A stretch of 64,000 nt of DNA. Origin: an uncultured Collinsella sp. (GTDB lineage: Bacteria > Actinomycetota > Coriobacteriia > Coriobacteriales > Coriobacteriaceae). The translations under genes were made by a program, and so were the position numbers. The notes beneath the pieces were generated by a model that ran no database searches, was not told where the DNA came from, and was given only the letters and a program-made list of their open reading frames with translations. The stretch is from the NCBI GenBank assembly GCA_900540845.1, contig UQHS01000007.1:1-64000 (forward strand). Direction: 5' to 3'. Each line of letters begins with the position of its first letter. The first letter of the stretch is position 1. Below are positions 25,477 to 33,135 of the stretch, piece by piece.

Positions 25477-26868
25477 CTAGCCCTGCTGCGTGGTGCTCCA
25501 GCTGAGGCCCATTTCGGTGAGTACGTACTTCTGCCCGCGCTTATAGATGAGGCCGGTGCCCGCGAGCGCGTCGAGCTCACGCGACCACGTGGCGTCGGAG
25601 TTTCCAAACGCGCGCGTGAGGTCGGTTGGCCCGCCCTTGCCGTTTTGCGCGATGAAGCGCAAGGCGAGCTCCCCACGCTCGCTCACGTGCGGCGCCGCGC
25701 TATGCGGACCTGCGCCGCTCGTGCCCGGTGCCATCGGTGCGCCCCCGCCGGGCATGCCGTTGGAGCCAGGGGCAAACGGCATGCCGTTGGAGCCAGGGGC
25801 AAAAGGCATGCCGTAGGGGTTGGGCGCTCCCGGCCACGGCGCGGTTTGGGGCCAGGGGTATCCTTGCGGGAAATAGCCCGCTTGCTGTTGGGGGTATGCC
25901 AAGAACCCGTCGCCTCCCGACATGGGTTGCTGCGCTGCTTGCGCTCCATAGGCCTCGGAGCTTGCGTAAGGATCAGGGGATGCAAAGCCGTAGGGGTTTG
26001 GTGCGGCGCCCTGTGCGCCGGCGCCTGCCATCCCAGGCCATGCCGCCGCGCCCATCGGGGCACCCGGTATCATGGCGCCGGTCATCCCTGGCATGCCCAT
26101 CGCGGCTCCGGGCATCATGGCCCCTGGCATTCCTGCCACGGGTGCTGCTGCGCTGCTTGGCATCCCTGCCGCGCTGGGCATCGCCCCCGCCGCGTCGCCC
26201 GCCCCGGACCTAGCCGCTACCTGCGGATGGTCGGCTCCGCTGTGTCCGCTGCGCACGGCCGCTCCACGTGAAACGGCGTGCTCGATCTCGGCCACGCGCT
26301 TGGGGTTCACGCTCACGGTCACCACCGTGCCCGCGCCGAGGTTGTCCTCGACTGAGATCGCCCCGCCCGCGGCCTCGACATACTGCTGCACCATGGGCAG
26401 GCCTGCGCCCGTCCCTCGGATGTAGCGCTTCTTCATGCGGTCAGCGCTTGTGACGCCAAACTCGAAGGCCCGCTCCTTGTCGTTGATGCCGGGCCCCTGG
26501 TCGGCGAAGCGAATGGTGTCGCCGTCATCCAGGATGGAGATGACCGGTTCGCTAAATTGTGCGTGTATGAAATTTTCCACAAGCTCTCGAATGATCATGA
26601 GTGAAAGGTGTCCACCCTGCTCTTTCATCGTGCGGTGGACGGTGTTCGTCACGTCTTCGAGGTAGGTTCGCACGTCAGACTGTTCCACCACGATCACGCG
26701 CGGTGTGGACAACATGTCGTCGTACACCGATATGCGCGTCGTGTATGTGGGGCAATTCAGTTGTTGGTCGCCCTGTGTTGTCGCGCTGACCTCGCTGTTT
26801 CCCGTGAGATGGGTGTTATCGGGGGCGGGGTCGCCCGAGTCTACGAAAGGGTAGAAGTCTTCTGACAT
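25477..26868 (-). CDS. GHKL ATPase with C-terminal winged-helix-like domain, next to dnaA
   Basis: A 463-residue soluble protein I cannot assign to a described system. Residues about 85-205 form a GHKL (histidine-kinase-like) ATP-binding fold: N box IIRELVENFIHAQF, G1 box FADQGPGINDKE, G2 box GTGAGLPMVQQYVEAAGG. No phospho-accepting histidine helix precedes it, so it is not an ordinary sensor kinase. A linker very rich in Met, Pro, Gly and Ala follows (about 215-385), including a tandem PGSNGMPFA-type repeat. The last 70 residues (ELALRFIAQNGKGGPTDLTR onwards) look like a winged helix. It is the first gene leftwards from the origin and precedes dnaA by 93 bases. A role tied to replication initiation is suggested only by position. 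Confidence 0.75.
   Translation of the reverse strand: MSEDFYPFVDSGDPAPDNTHLTGNSEVSATTQGDQQLNCPTYTTRISVYDDMLSTPRVIVVEQSDVRTYLEDVTNTVHRTMKEQGGHLSLMIIRELVENFIHAQFSEPVISILDDGDTIRFADQGPGINDKERAFEFGVTSADRMKKRYIRGTGAGLPMVQQYVEAAGGAISVEDNLGAGTVVTVSVNPKRVAEIEHAVSRGAAVRSGHSGADHPQVAARSGAGDAAGAMPSAAGMPSSAAAPVAGMPGAMMPGAAMGMPGMTGAMIPGAPMGAAAWPGMAGAGAQGAAPNPYGFASPDPYASSEAYGAQAAQQPMSGGDGFLAYPQQQAGYFPQGYPWPQTAPWPGAPNPYGMPFAPGSNGMPFAPGSNGMPGGGAPMAPGTSGAGPHSAAPHVSERGELALRFIAQNGKGGPTDLTRAFGNSDATWSRELDALAGTGLIYKRGQKYVLTEMGLSWSTTQQG
26260..26275. promoter_or_regulatory. degenerate parS-like site inside the GHKL gene
   Basis: CGCTCCACGTGAAACG matches the palindromic parS consensus TGTTTCACGTGAAACA at 12 of 16 positions, with the central CACGTGAAAC intact. 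It lies within coding sequence on the other side of the origin from the four good sites. Binding by ParB is possible but may be weak. Confidence 0.3.
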
Positions 26869-26899
26869 GGTGCGTTCTTTCTACGTTTGCCGTGAGCAT

Positions 26900-26929
26900 A
26901 GGATAGCAGGTCGAACGGGAAGCTTTCAA
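26900..26929 (-). promoter_or_regulatory. predicted promoter of the GHKL-dnaA transcript
   Basis: Minus-strand TTGAAA (26924-26929) and TATCCT (26900-26905) are 18 bases apart, about 32 bases before the GHKL start codon. The -35 end lies immediately beside the first DnaA-box-like repeat, so DnaA could autoregulate this promoter. Confidence 0.5.
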
Positions 26930-27060
26930 AACTTTTCAACACGTTTTCCAAAGATGTTGAAAAGTGTCGGAAAGTCCTGAAAAGTTATCAACAAACAACT
27001 AACAACCTGTGGAAAACTCTGTGGAAGATTGTGAAAAGTATTTTTCCATCGATGAAAACG
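26930..27060. other. probable oriC: cluster of DnaA-box-like 9-mers
   Basis: Within about 100 bases lie TTTTCAACA (26933-26941), its inverted copy (26955-26963), TTATCAACA (26985-26993), TTTTCCACA inverted (27008-27016) and TCTTCCACA inverted (27020-27028). All are one or two changes from the DnaA box TTATCCACA. The region is AT-rich and is the point where gene direction switches (leftward dnaA side, rightward rpmH side). Together with the dnaA-dnaN spacer it forms a likely bipartite origin. Confidence 0.75.
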
Positions 27061-27114
27061 ATAAGAGTTTGTGTTGAGACCATCGAAAAGTATGCGTATT
27101 TCATGGTTCTGAGA

Positions 27115-27144
27115 TTGACATTCCCGCACCATATTCCCTACAAT
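27115..27144 (+). promoter_or_regulatory. predicted promoter of rpmH-rnpA-yidD-yidC
   Basis: TTGACA (27115-27120) and TACAAT (27139-27144), 18 bases apart, match the housekeeping consensus almost perfectly. Transcription would begin near 27151, about 50 bases before rpmH. Confidence 0.75.
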
Positions 27145-27202
27145 CTCTTAGCTCACGCGTACTTTTTTCGAGTAGTCGAAACGCACCAGGAGGATGTTAA
27201 CC

Positions 27203-27346
27203 ATGAAGCGTACCTACCAGCCGAACAAGCGCAAGCGCGCCAAGACCCACGGCTTCCGCGCCCGTATGGCCACCAAGGCCGGTCGCGCCGTTCTCGCCCG
27301 TCGTCGTGCCAAGGGCCGCAAGCGTCTCACGGTGAGCGACAACTAA
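27203..27346 (+). CDS. rpmH: 50S ribosomal protein L34
   Basis: A 47-residue, extremely basic ribosomal protein starting MKRTYQPNKRKRAKTHGFR and ending in the RRRAKGRKRLTVSDN tail; length and sequence are standard for L34. ATG at 27203 follows a strong AGGAGG site by eight bases. It leads the rpmH-rnpA-yidD-yidC group running rightwards from the origin and is only six bases ahead of rnpA. Confidence 0.98.
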   Translation: MKRTYQPNKRKRAKTHGFRARMATKAGRAVLARRRAKGRKRLTVSDN

Positions 27347-27352
27347 GCTCTC

Positions 27353-27724
27353 ATGCAGACCATCAAGTCCCATCAGGACTTTGAGCGGGTGTTCACTCAG
27401 GGGAAGCGACTCAACCATCCTCTGATTCGCATGGTTATATGTGATTGTGTTAGCGAAGGCGATCCGGCTCGGGTCGCCTTCGCTGCTGCAAAACGGCTGG
27501 GTAATGCCGTTGTGCGCAATCGCTCAAAGCGCGTTCTTCGCGAAGCCGCGCGCTCGTGTGACCTACCCGTCGAGGGCCACGAAATCATATTATTTGCTAC
27601 GCCCCGCACGCGCACCGCGTCTCCGCAGGAGATGCACGATGCGTTGTGCGGGTTATTACGTCGCGCCCACGTGGTGCCCCACTGTGACCATTGCGACGAG
27701 CAGATGGGTGCATCTCGTGGTTAA
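27353..27724 (+). CDS. rnpA: ribonuclease P protein component
   Basis: A 123-residue basic protein that assists the RNA subunit of RNase P in trimming tRNA 5' ends. The signature RNRSKRVLREAAR (about residues 57-69) is the family's RNA-binding helix, and the start IKSHQDFERVFTQGKR is typical. ATG at 27353 lies six bases after rpmH; no strong ribosome site precedes it, so coupling to rpmH is likely. Its end overlaps the start of yidD by a few bases. Confidence 0.95.
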   Translation: MQTIKSHQDFERVFTQGKRLNHPLIRMVICDCVSEGDPARVAFAAAKRLGNAVVRNRSKRVLREAARSCDLPVEGHEIILFATPRTRTASPQEMHDALCGLLRRAHVVPHCDHCDEQMGASRG

Positions 27725-27929
27725 ACGCCTCTGCCTTGCGGCGATTCGCGGCTATCAGCGGATAATTTCACCCCTTTTGCCGGATGCATGTATATACATC
27801 CCCACCTGTTCTCAGTATGCTGTTGAGGCGATTGAGAAATATGGCGTGGTCAAGGGCTGTTGGCTGGGTCTGATGCGCATCCTGCGCTGTCACCCCTTTC
27901 ATGCCGGCGGCTATGATCCCGTTCCGTAA
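27717..27929 (+). CDS. yidD: membrane protein insertion efficiency factor
   Basis: A 70-residue YidD protein that helps YidC place proteins in the membrane. The conserved core AIRGYQRIISPLLP, CIYIPTCSQYAVEAIEKYG and RCHPFHAGGYDPVP is complete. I start at GTG 27717, which gives the family-like beginning VVKRLCLAAIRGYQ; GTG 27708 would add three residues. The gene overlaps rnpA by eight bases and sits 30 bases before yidC, the usual arrangement. Expressed by read-through and coupling; no strong ribosome site is visible. Confidence 0.92.
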   Translation: MVKRLCLAAIRGYQRIISPLLPDACIYIPTCSQYAVEAIEKYGVVKGCWLGLMRILRCHPFHAGGYDPVP

Positions 27930-27959
27930 GTATTGGTACCTACAGTAAGGATTCATCGT

Positions 27960-28739
27960 ATGTGGGACTGGATTGTTCAAATTCTCTTCCAGGGTCTTCA
28001 GCTCATTCAGGGCTTTGCTGGAGACTGGGGCCTCTCGATCATCATTTTGGTGGTGATTATCCGTCTCGCTTTGACCCCCATGATGCTCAAGTCGACCAAG
28101 TCGACCGCCCGCATGCAGGTGCTGCAGCCCAAGCTTTTGGAGATTCAGGAGCGCTATGCAGATGACCCTCAGCGTCAGGCCGAGGAAATGCAGAAGTTCT
28201 ACTCCGAGAACAAGTTCAACCCGTTTGGTGGTTGCCTGCCGCTGCTCATCCAGATGCCCATCCTGATTGCGTTGTTCAACCTTCTGCGCGACCTCGGTCA
28301 CTATTTCCCCGACGCTGCCGAGAAGGGCTTCTCGTTCTTCAACATCCTTCCTGACCTCGTCATGTCTCCTGCGCAGGCGTTTGCCGGTGGCTTTACCGTC
28401 GCGCTGCCGTACCTGCTCGCCCTCATCCTGTTCGGCCTGCTCACGTTCATCCCTCAGATGTACATGATGCGTAACCAGACGGGCGCTCAGGTCCAGAGCA
28501 CCAAGATGATGATGATCGTCATGACGGTCATGATGCTCTTCATGGGCTGGGGTCTGCCCGCCGGCGTGCTTCTGTATTACGACGTGTCCTCCGCATGGCA
28601 GGTCATCCAGCAGATCTTCGTTACGCAGAAGGTCATTGAGAAGGCCAAGGCCGAGGAGGAGGAGCGCATGGCGAACGCCCCCATTGAGGTTGACGTTGTT
28701 CGCCACGAGCGCAAGAAGCGCCCGCACAAGAGTCGTTAG
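27960..28739 (+). CDS. yidC: YidC/Oxa1 membrane protein insertase
   Basis: A 259-residue multi-pass insertase. It shows the first core helix WGLSIIILVVIIRLALTPM with the groove arginine, the cytoplasmic hairpin with Lys/Gln/Met-rich helices, PFGGCLPLLIQMPILIALF, and later helices near FIPQMYMM and LLFMGWGLPAGVLLYY. The size matches the short YidC of Gram-positives, but there is no lipobox cysteine. The C-terminus is basic (RHERKKRPHKSR), as in ribosome-binding tails. ATG 27960 follows AAGGA by eight bases; the frame is open upstream to 27933. Confidence 0.95.
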   Translation: MWDWIVQILFQGLQLIQGFAGDWGLSIIILVVIIRLALTPMMLKSTKSTARMQVLQPKLLEIQERYADDPQRQAEEMQKFYSENKFNPFGGCLPLLIQMPILIALFNLLRDLGHYFPDAAEKGFSFFNILPDLVMSPAQAFAGGFTVALPYLLALILFGLLTFIPQMYMMRNQTGAQVQSTKMMMIVMTVMMLFMGWGLPAGVLLYYDVSSAWQVIQQIFVTQKVIEKAKAEEEERMANAPIEVDVVRHERKKRPHKSR

Positions 28740-28810
28740 TATTTCATGGTTCCTCTGGCTTTTGATACATGGGAACCAATCTTATTTAGGTACCTAACAA
28801 GGAGAGCCTT

Positions 28811-29389
28811 ATGAGTGAAGATCGTATTGAAGAGCTTGAGCCGGAGACTGCTGTTCCTGCTGAAGAGTTCGCTGGTGAGTACCCGGAGATTGCTGCTCAC
28901 TACAAGGCCGGCGTTGAGCTTACCGATGATGAACTCGACACCATCGCCGACCTCTCCATCTCCATTGTTCGTTCTCTGCTTTCCCATTTCGGTGCTGAGT
29001 CTTCTCCCATTGATGAGTATGAGGGTGATGAGGGTGAGCTAATCCTCGACATCACTGCCCCCGACCTGGCTGTTCTCATTGGTCGTCATGGTCGTACGCT
29101 TGAGGCGCTGCAGACTCTTGTGTCGCTTCTCGTGAGCCGTAAGCTTGGCTTCCGCTATCCCATTTCCATCGATGTCGAGGGTTACAAGAGCCGTCGTCAC
29201 GATAAGGTGATCAGCATCGCCAAGAGTGCTGCCGCTCGTGCCGTCAGCCAGGATCGTAAGGTCTCCTTGCCTCCCATGTCTGCTTATGAGCGTCGTCTCG
29301 TGCATATTGCCTTGCGTGAGGACGATCGTATCGACACTCATTCTGAGGGCGTCGACCCTGAGCGTCGTGTTGTGATCACTGTTCGCTAA
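28811..29389 (+). CDS. jag: KH-R3H RNA-binding protein Jag/KhpB
   Basis: A 192-residue RNA-binding protein. An acidic N-terminal segment (about 1-65) takes the place of the usual Jag-N domain. A KH domain follows with the loop LIGRHGRTLEALQTL, then an R3H domain with PPMSAYERRLVHIALREDD. KhpB/Jag proteins bind RNA broadly and affect cell division and envelope growth in Gram-positives. ATG 28811 follows AAGGAGAG. A strong terminator lies just downstream. The 13-base sequence AGGTACCTAACAA upstream recurs after parB. Confidence 0.9.
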   Translation: MSEDRIEELEPETAVPAEEFAGEYPEIAAHYKAGVELTDDELDTIADLSISIVRSLLSHFGAESSPIDEYEGDEGELILDITAPDLAVLIGRHGRTLEALQTLVSLLVSRKLGFRYPISIDVEGYKSRRHDKVISIAKSAAARAVSQDRKVSLPPMSAYERRLVHIALREDDRIDTHSEGVDPERRVVITVR

Positions 29390-29412
29390 GCTGCTCGGTA
29401 TAGTGTATGTTT

Positions 29413-29444
29413 GAGAGGGATGCCACTGGCATCCCTCTCTTTTT
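29413..29444 (+). terminator. rho-independent terminator after jag
   Basis: A perfect 12-base-pair stem GAGAGGGATGCC/GGCATCCCTCTC with a 3-base loop is followed by five T residues. It separates jag from rsmG. Confidence 0.93.
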
Positions 29445-29501
29445 GACTCAAGTTCTTGTTACACTGATTTCAGTCACAGGTTGTTGTAGGAAGGTTTTCC
29501 C

Positions 29502-30275
29502 ATGGCTATGGAAACTACCCGGTCTATTGAGATTCATGAGCTTGCAGAGTCTCCTTTGGAGATCGCTGAGTTGGTGTCCGAGCTGTGCTCGTACTGCTCT
29601 GAGATGGAGCTCGATGTGAGCGAGTCTGATGCCGAGCTTTGCGTTCGCCACCTGCTCATGGTCAACCAAGTTAACCAGTACATGAATCTCACTCGCATTG
29701 CAGATATTCATGACGCCCTTATTCTGCATATCGTTGATTCTCTCGCGCTGTTTAAGATTCTGCCGTTTGAGCCTGAGCGTTTTCTTGATATGGGTACGGG
29801 AGCCGGGTTCCCTGGCGTTCCGCTTGGTGTTCTTCTGTCCTGTGAGGGTGTTCTCCTCGACTCGGTGGGTAAGAAGGTCAATGCGGTCAACGCCTTCATT
29901 GCTGAGCTTGGTCTTGAGTCTCTTGTTGCTGTTCATGACCGAGCCGAGACGTTTGCTTTGCACGAGCCTGAGTCATTTGATCTCGTTCTTGCTCGTGCAG
30001 TTGGTCAATCGGGCATGCTGATTGAATATGCTGCTCCTTTTCTTGAGATGGATGGATATTTGCTGCTTGCAAAGGCAAACCTGTCTGACGATGAGTTTCG
30101 TGTTGCTCAGAAGACTGCTGAGATTTGTGGCCTTGAACTTGTTGGTCAGACGGAGTTTGATCTTCCTCGTGAGTTGGGTCATCGTACCGTGTTGCTCTAT
30201 CAGAAAGTTGATGAGCCTCGAGTTCCCCTTCCTCGTGCTGTTGGTCTTGCGAAGCGTGAGCCTTTGGCGAAGTAG
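29502..30275 (+). CDS. rsmG: 16S rRNA (guanine-527-N7) methyltransferase
   Basis: A 257-residue SAM-dependent methyltransferase that modifies G527 in 16S rRNA. The SAM motif FLDMGTGAGFPGVPLGVL lies near residue 88, preceded by HIVDSLALFKILPF; the later VLARAVGQSGMLIEYAAPFL is also typical. The start ATG 29502 follows AGGAAGG. Codon use leans towards T-ending codons, unlike the rest of the window. Its terminator hairpin downstream is built on a parS site. Confidence 0.93.
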   Translation: MAMETTRSIEIHELAESPLEIAELVSELCSYCSEMELDVSESDAELCVRHLLMVNQVNQYMNLTRIADIHDALILHIVDSLALFKILPFEPERFLDMGTGAGFPGVPLGVLLSCEGVLLDSVGKKVNAVNAFIAELGLESLVAVHDRAETFALHEPESFDLVLARAVGQSGMLIEYAAPFLEMDGYLLLAKANLSDDEFRVAQKTAEICGLELVGQTEFDLPRELGHRTVLLYQKVDEPRVPLPRAVGLAKREPLAK

Positions 30276-30336
30276 CCTCGCCCTTCTATACGTCCTCTTT
30301 GATCCCTGCATCTCATTCTGCTTCAGAGTTGTTATT

Positions 30337-30370
30337 GCCGGTTGTTTCACGTGAAACAACCGGCTATTTT
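30337..30370 (+). terminator. terminator of rsmG whose stem contains a parS site
   Basis: A 28-base perfect palindrome (30337-30364, arms GCCGGTTGTTTCAC and its complement) is followed by TATTTTT. The central 16 bases are a perfect parS sequence, so one palindrome would serve as an RNA terminator and as a ParB site on DNA. Confidence 0.75.
30343..30358. promoter_or_regulatory. parS site 1 (perfect)
   Basis: TGTTTCACGTGAAACA is an exact match to the conserved bacterial parS consensus, bound by ParB for chromosome segregation. It lies 67 bases after the rsmG stop. Confidence 0.95.
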
Positions 30371-30631
30371 TATGGTTCAACAGAATATCTTGCTGAGTGG
30401 ATGTGTTTAATAGAATTCTATTCTACATATCAGGTCAAAGTTTTATGCTCGGTAGGCGAAACAGTGCAATTCAATTGTTGTTTACAGGCTCTATGTTGGT
30501 AATTTGATTCAGGTCGCTCGGGTCTCGTTCTCGCAATCGAAACAATCAGATCTGATTCAAGACGTACTACCATTGATTTATTGTTAATGAGTTTGATCTA
30601 CCCATTCCCAAGACCAGTCATAAATATCGAT

Positions 30632-30647
30632 TGTTTCACGTGAAACG
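30632..30647. promoter_or_regulatory. parS site 2 (one mismatch)
   Basis: TGTTTCACGTGAAACG differs from the consensus only in the last base. It lies in the non-coding region between rsmG and parA. Confidence 0.9.
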
Positions 30648-31094
30648 AATGTCATTCACATGCTTGTTAAAGTAATCTTCGATACGGGTGTGAATTGTTA
30701 ACCAAAACTGGTATCTGACCGGAATCAAGTCTGAATTATTCCTGATAAGACGCATTCGACTTCATATGAAGTCTGTTCAAAAAACCTACTTATATATCTG
30801 ACGACAAATTAGGCTCTATGTATCCTCGTCAGTGAGGCTCTGCCATTATCAGTAGAAGTATTTGCTTGGTGATTGAGGTGTATCAATATACAGAAATGAT
30901 CAAATAGTATTTCAGACTGAAAGTTGCAATAGTGCACTTAACGGTAAGTGAAACATGTCTTAAACAGTCAAAATAACGGCAATATGACGCAGAATTGTCT
31001 CGTTCTCAGTGTTTAAGATGCATATGTGCACTGAGATTGGAGATTTCCAAGCTCTCAGAGAATCGCTTATGTTGTTGACGTAAATCTCTCTATC

Positions 31095-31110
31095 AGTTTC
31101 ACGTGAAACA
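31095..31110. promoter_or_regulatory. parS site 3 (one mismatch)
   Basis: AGTTTCACGTGAAACA differs from the consensus only in the first base; it lies about 105 bases before the parA start. Confidence 0.9.
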
Positions 31111-31148
31111 TACTATGATTACAAGCGTGTTATCCGTGTCAGTGCTGC

Positions 31149-31164
31149 TGTTTCACGTGAAACA
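31149..31164. promoter_or_regulatory. parS site 4 (perfect)
   Basis: TGTTTCACGTGAAACA, an exact match, 50 bases before the parA start codon. Its closeness to the parA leader suggests ParB could repress the parAB operon here. Confidence 0.95.
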
Positions 31165-31213
31165 TGTACCCGATGGTATCAATGCACTATATATACGAAC
31201 TCCAGGAGGTAAC

Positions 31214-32014
31214 GTGGGATTTCGCGAAGTTAAGCGCTCGAAAAGTGCTAAGCCGATGCACACCATAGCCATAATCAATCAAAAAGGCGGTGTCGGCAAA
31301 TCGACAACAACGGTCAATCTTGCCTCAGCTCTCGGAAAGCTTGGACGCAAGGTTCTTATAGTCGATTTTGACCCGCAGGGAAACAGCACGAGTGGCATTG
31401 GTGTCGATAAAGAAGAGTTGAGCCAGTGTGTGTACGATGCCTTGCTCCACGATGTCCCGGCAGAAGAGCTAATCTGTGACACTGGGAGTGAGCGAGTATT
31501 CATTATCCCCGCAACAATTCAGCTTGCAGGTGCTGAGATCGAGCTTGTGTCTGCAATGGCCCGTGAAACCCGACTTAAGGACCTTCTTGAGCCGGTGAAA
31601 GATGAGTTTGATTTCATCTTTATCGATTGTCCTCCTTCTCTTGGCCTTCTTACTATCAATGCCCTCGCTGCAGCTGATAGCGTGCTCATCCCGATTCAGT
31701 GCGAGTATTACGCACTTGAGGGTGTTACAAAGCTTCTTGAGTCGATGCGTATGGTTAAGGGTCGTATCAACAAAGACCTCGATACATTCGGCGTTCTGAT
31801 GACCATGTACGACTCTCGTACCTCGCTTTCGAATCAGGTGGTCGAGGAGGTACAAGGGTACTTCGGTGATATCGCATTTAAGACCTGCATTCCTCGTTCT
31901 GTGAAAGTCTCCGAAGCGCCATCGTATGGAATGCCTGTCATTGAGTATGCGCCGCACAACAAGGGCGCAGAAGCCTATATGAATCTTGCAAAAGAGGTGA
32001 TCCGTCGTGCCTAG
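31214..32014 (+). CDS. parA: chromosome partitioning ATPase ParA/Soj
   Basis: A 266-residue deviant-Walker ATPase that drives origin segregation together with ParB. The P loop is NQKGGVGKSTTTVNLA, with VDFDPQGNSTSGIG and FIDCPPSLGLLT completing the nucleotide site. GTG 31214 is chosen because AGGAGGTAAC sits right before it; the frame is open to 31103, but that stretch contains two parS sites and no ribosome site. parB overlaps its end by eight bases. Confidence 0.96.
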   Translation: MGFREVKRSKSAKPMHTIAIINQKGGVGKSTTTVNLASALGKLGRKVLIVDFDPQGNSTSGIGVDKEELSQCVYDALLHDVPAEELICDTGSERVFIIPATIQLAGAEIELVSAMARETRLKDLLEPVKDEFDFIFIDCPPSLGLLTINALAAADSVLIPIQCEYYALEGVTKLLESMRMVKGRINKDLDTFGVLMTMYDSRTSLSNQVVEEVQGYFGDIAFKTCIPRSVKVSEAPSYGMPVIEYAPHNKGAEAYMNLAKEVIRRA

Positions 32015-32882
32015 CCCAAAGAAAAAGCCTGCACTCGGTCGTGGTCTTGGTTCCTTGATGGGTGAAGCGCAGTCTGAGACTGGGTTTGCTGCTGCTGAAA
32101 CCGAGATGTCAATTGGAGATATCGTTCCTAATCCCAATCAGCCTCGTACTCACTTCAATGAGTCTTTGCTCGAAGAGTTGAGTGAGTCGATTAGGGAGAA
32201 TGGTGTTCTTCAACCTCTGCTCGTGAGAAAGAATGGTTCGAAATACGAGATCATTGCAGGTGAGCGTCGATATCAGGCGTCGAAGATTGCAGGACTTGAG
32301 AAAGTGCCGGTGATTATTAAGGACGTCGATGATCAGAAGATGCTCGAGCTTGCCTTAATTGAAAATCTCCAGCGTTCTGATTTGAACCCCATCGAAGAGG
32401 CGAAGGGCTACAAGCAGCTTATCAAGGCGAGTGGTATGACTCAGGAAGCTCTATCGAAGGCTGTCTCCAAGTCACGCTCTGCGATCACAAACTCACTGCG
32501 TCTCCTGGATCTTCCTGATACGGTGCAGCAGTTGATGTATGACGGGAAGCTGACTGCTGGTCATGCAAGGGCGATTCTTGCCGTGCCTTTTGAAGAGGCG
32601 CGGATTAAACTTGCAGAGAAAGTTGTTGCTGAAGGTCTGTCCGTTCGTGCGACAGAAAACCTTGCTCCGTTGTTCTCTGTCGGAGATGCCCCCAAGACAC
32701 CTCGTCCGGTTACTCCTCAGTCATACAAGAAGGCCGCACGTGTCTTGCGCCAGCTGTTCAACACCAATGTCAAGGTGAAGGCCACGCGCGGCAAGAACAA
32801 GATTGAGATTGAGTTCAAGGACGAAGAGGATCTTCAGCGCATTCTTGAGTCTATGGTAGATGCTGGTGCGAGCGATGAATAA
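32007..32882 (+). CDS. parB: chromosome partitioning protein ParB/Spo0J
   Basis: A 291-residue parS-binding CTPase. It shows the nucleotide-binding ParB-N motifs IVPNPNQPRTHF, GVLQPLLVRKN and IIAGERRYQASKIAG, then the helix-turn-helix MTQEALSKAVSKSRSAITNSLRLL and a C-terminal dimerisation region. GTG 32007 overlaps parA, so both are translated together. Four parS sites upstream are its expected targets. Confidence 0.96.
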   Translation: MPSPKKKPALGRGLGSLMGEAQSETGFAAAETEMSIGDIVPNPNQPRTHFNESLLEELSESIRENGVLQPLLVRKNGSKYEIIAGERRYQASKIAGLEKVPVIIKDVDDQKMLELALIENLQRSDLNPIEEAKGYKQLIKASGMTQEALSKAVSKSRSAITNSLRLLDLPDTVQQLMYDGKLTAGHARAILAVPFEEARIKLAEKVVAEGLSVRATENLAPLFSVGDAPKTPRPVTPQSYKKAARVLRQLFNTNVKVKATRGKNKIEIEFKDEEDLQRILESMVDAGASDE

Positions 32883-33135
32883 GAAGACGAAGCTGGTCTC
32901 ACTCGGTTTCCTTGCAGCTGGCGTGCTCGTGGGAGCCGGTGCTGCGTACTGCGTGGTGCGCAAGCCCGAAGTCATCAAGAAAATTAAGAATGTTGCGCAG
33001 CAGATGTTTGCAGGGACCAAATCGAACTTCGATTCGCTTTCTGAGGAAGTCGCTTTGCGCACAGCAAAGATGACGAACAACCCCAAGGTGAATCAAGACT
33101 GGGTATTGAGTCAATGGGAGTCCATAGGATATTGA
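32875..33135 (+). CDS. small single-pass membrane protein after parB
   Basis: An 86-residue protein of unknown function. Residues about 7-26 form one hydrophobic helix (LVSLGFLAAGVLVGAGAAYCVV); the remainder is a polar, mainly basic cytoplasmic-type segment with VRKPEVIKKIKNVAQQMF and a C-terminal WVLSQWESIGY. ATG 32875 overlaps the parB stop by eight bases, so it is probably coupled to parB. It may link the partition machinery to the membrane, but nothing beyond position and topology supports that. It resembles YtxH-like membrane stress proteins in layout. Confidence 0.7.
   Translation: MNKKTKLVSLGFLAAGVLVGAGAAYCVVRKPEVIKKIKNVAQQMFAGTKSNFDSLSEEVALRTAKMTNNPKVNQDWVLSQWESIGY

Larger units (their letters stand above)
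30371..31213. other. long AT-rich non-coding centromere-like region
   Basis: About 840 bases without a plausible gene separate the rsmG terminator from parA. The region is far more AT-rich than the surroundings and carries three of the four parS sites. No long frame with a ribosome site exists. It most likely acts as the ParB loading zone and also holds the parAB promoter, which I could not place with confidence. Confidence 0.7.
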
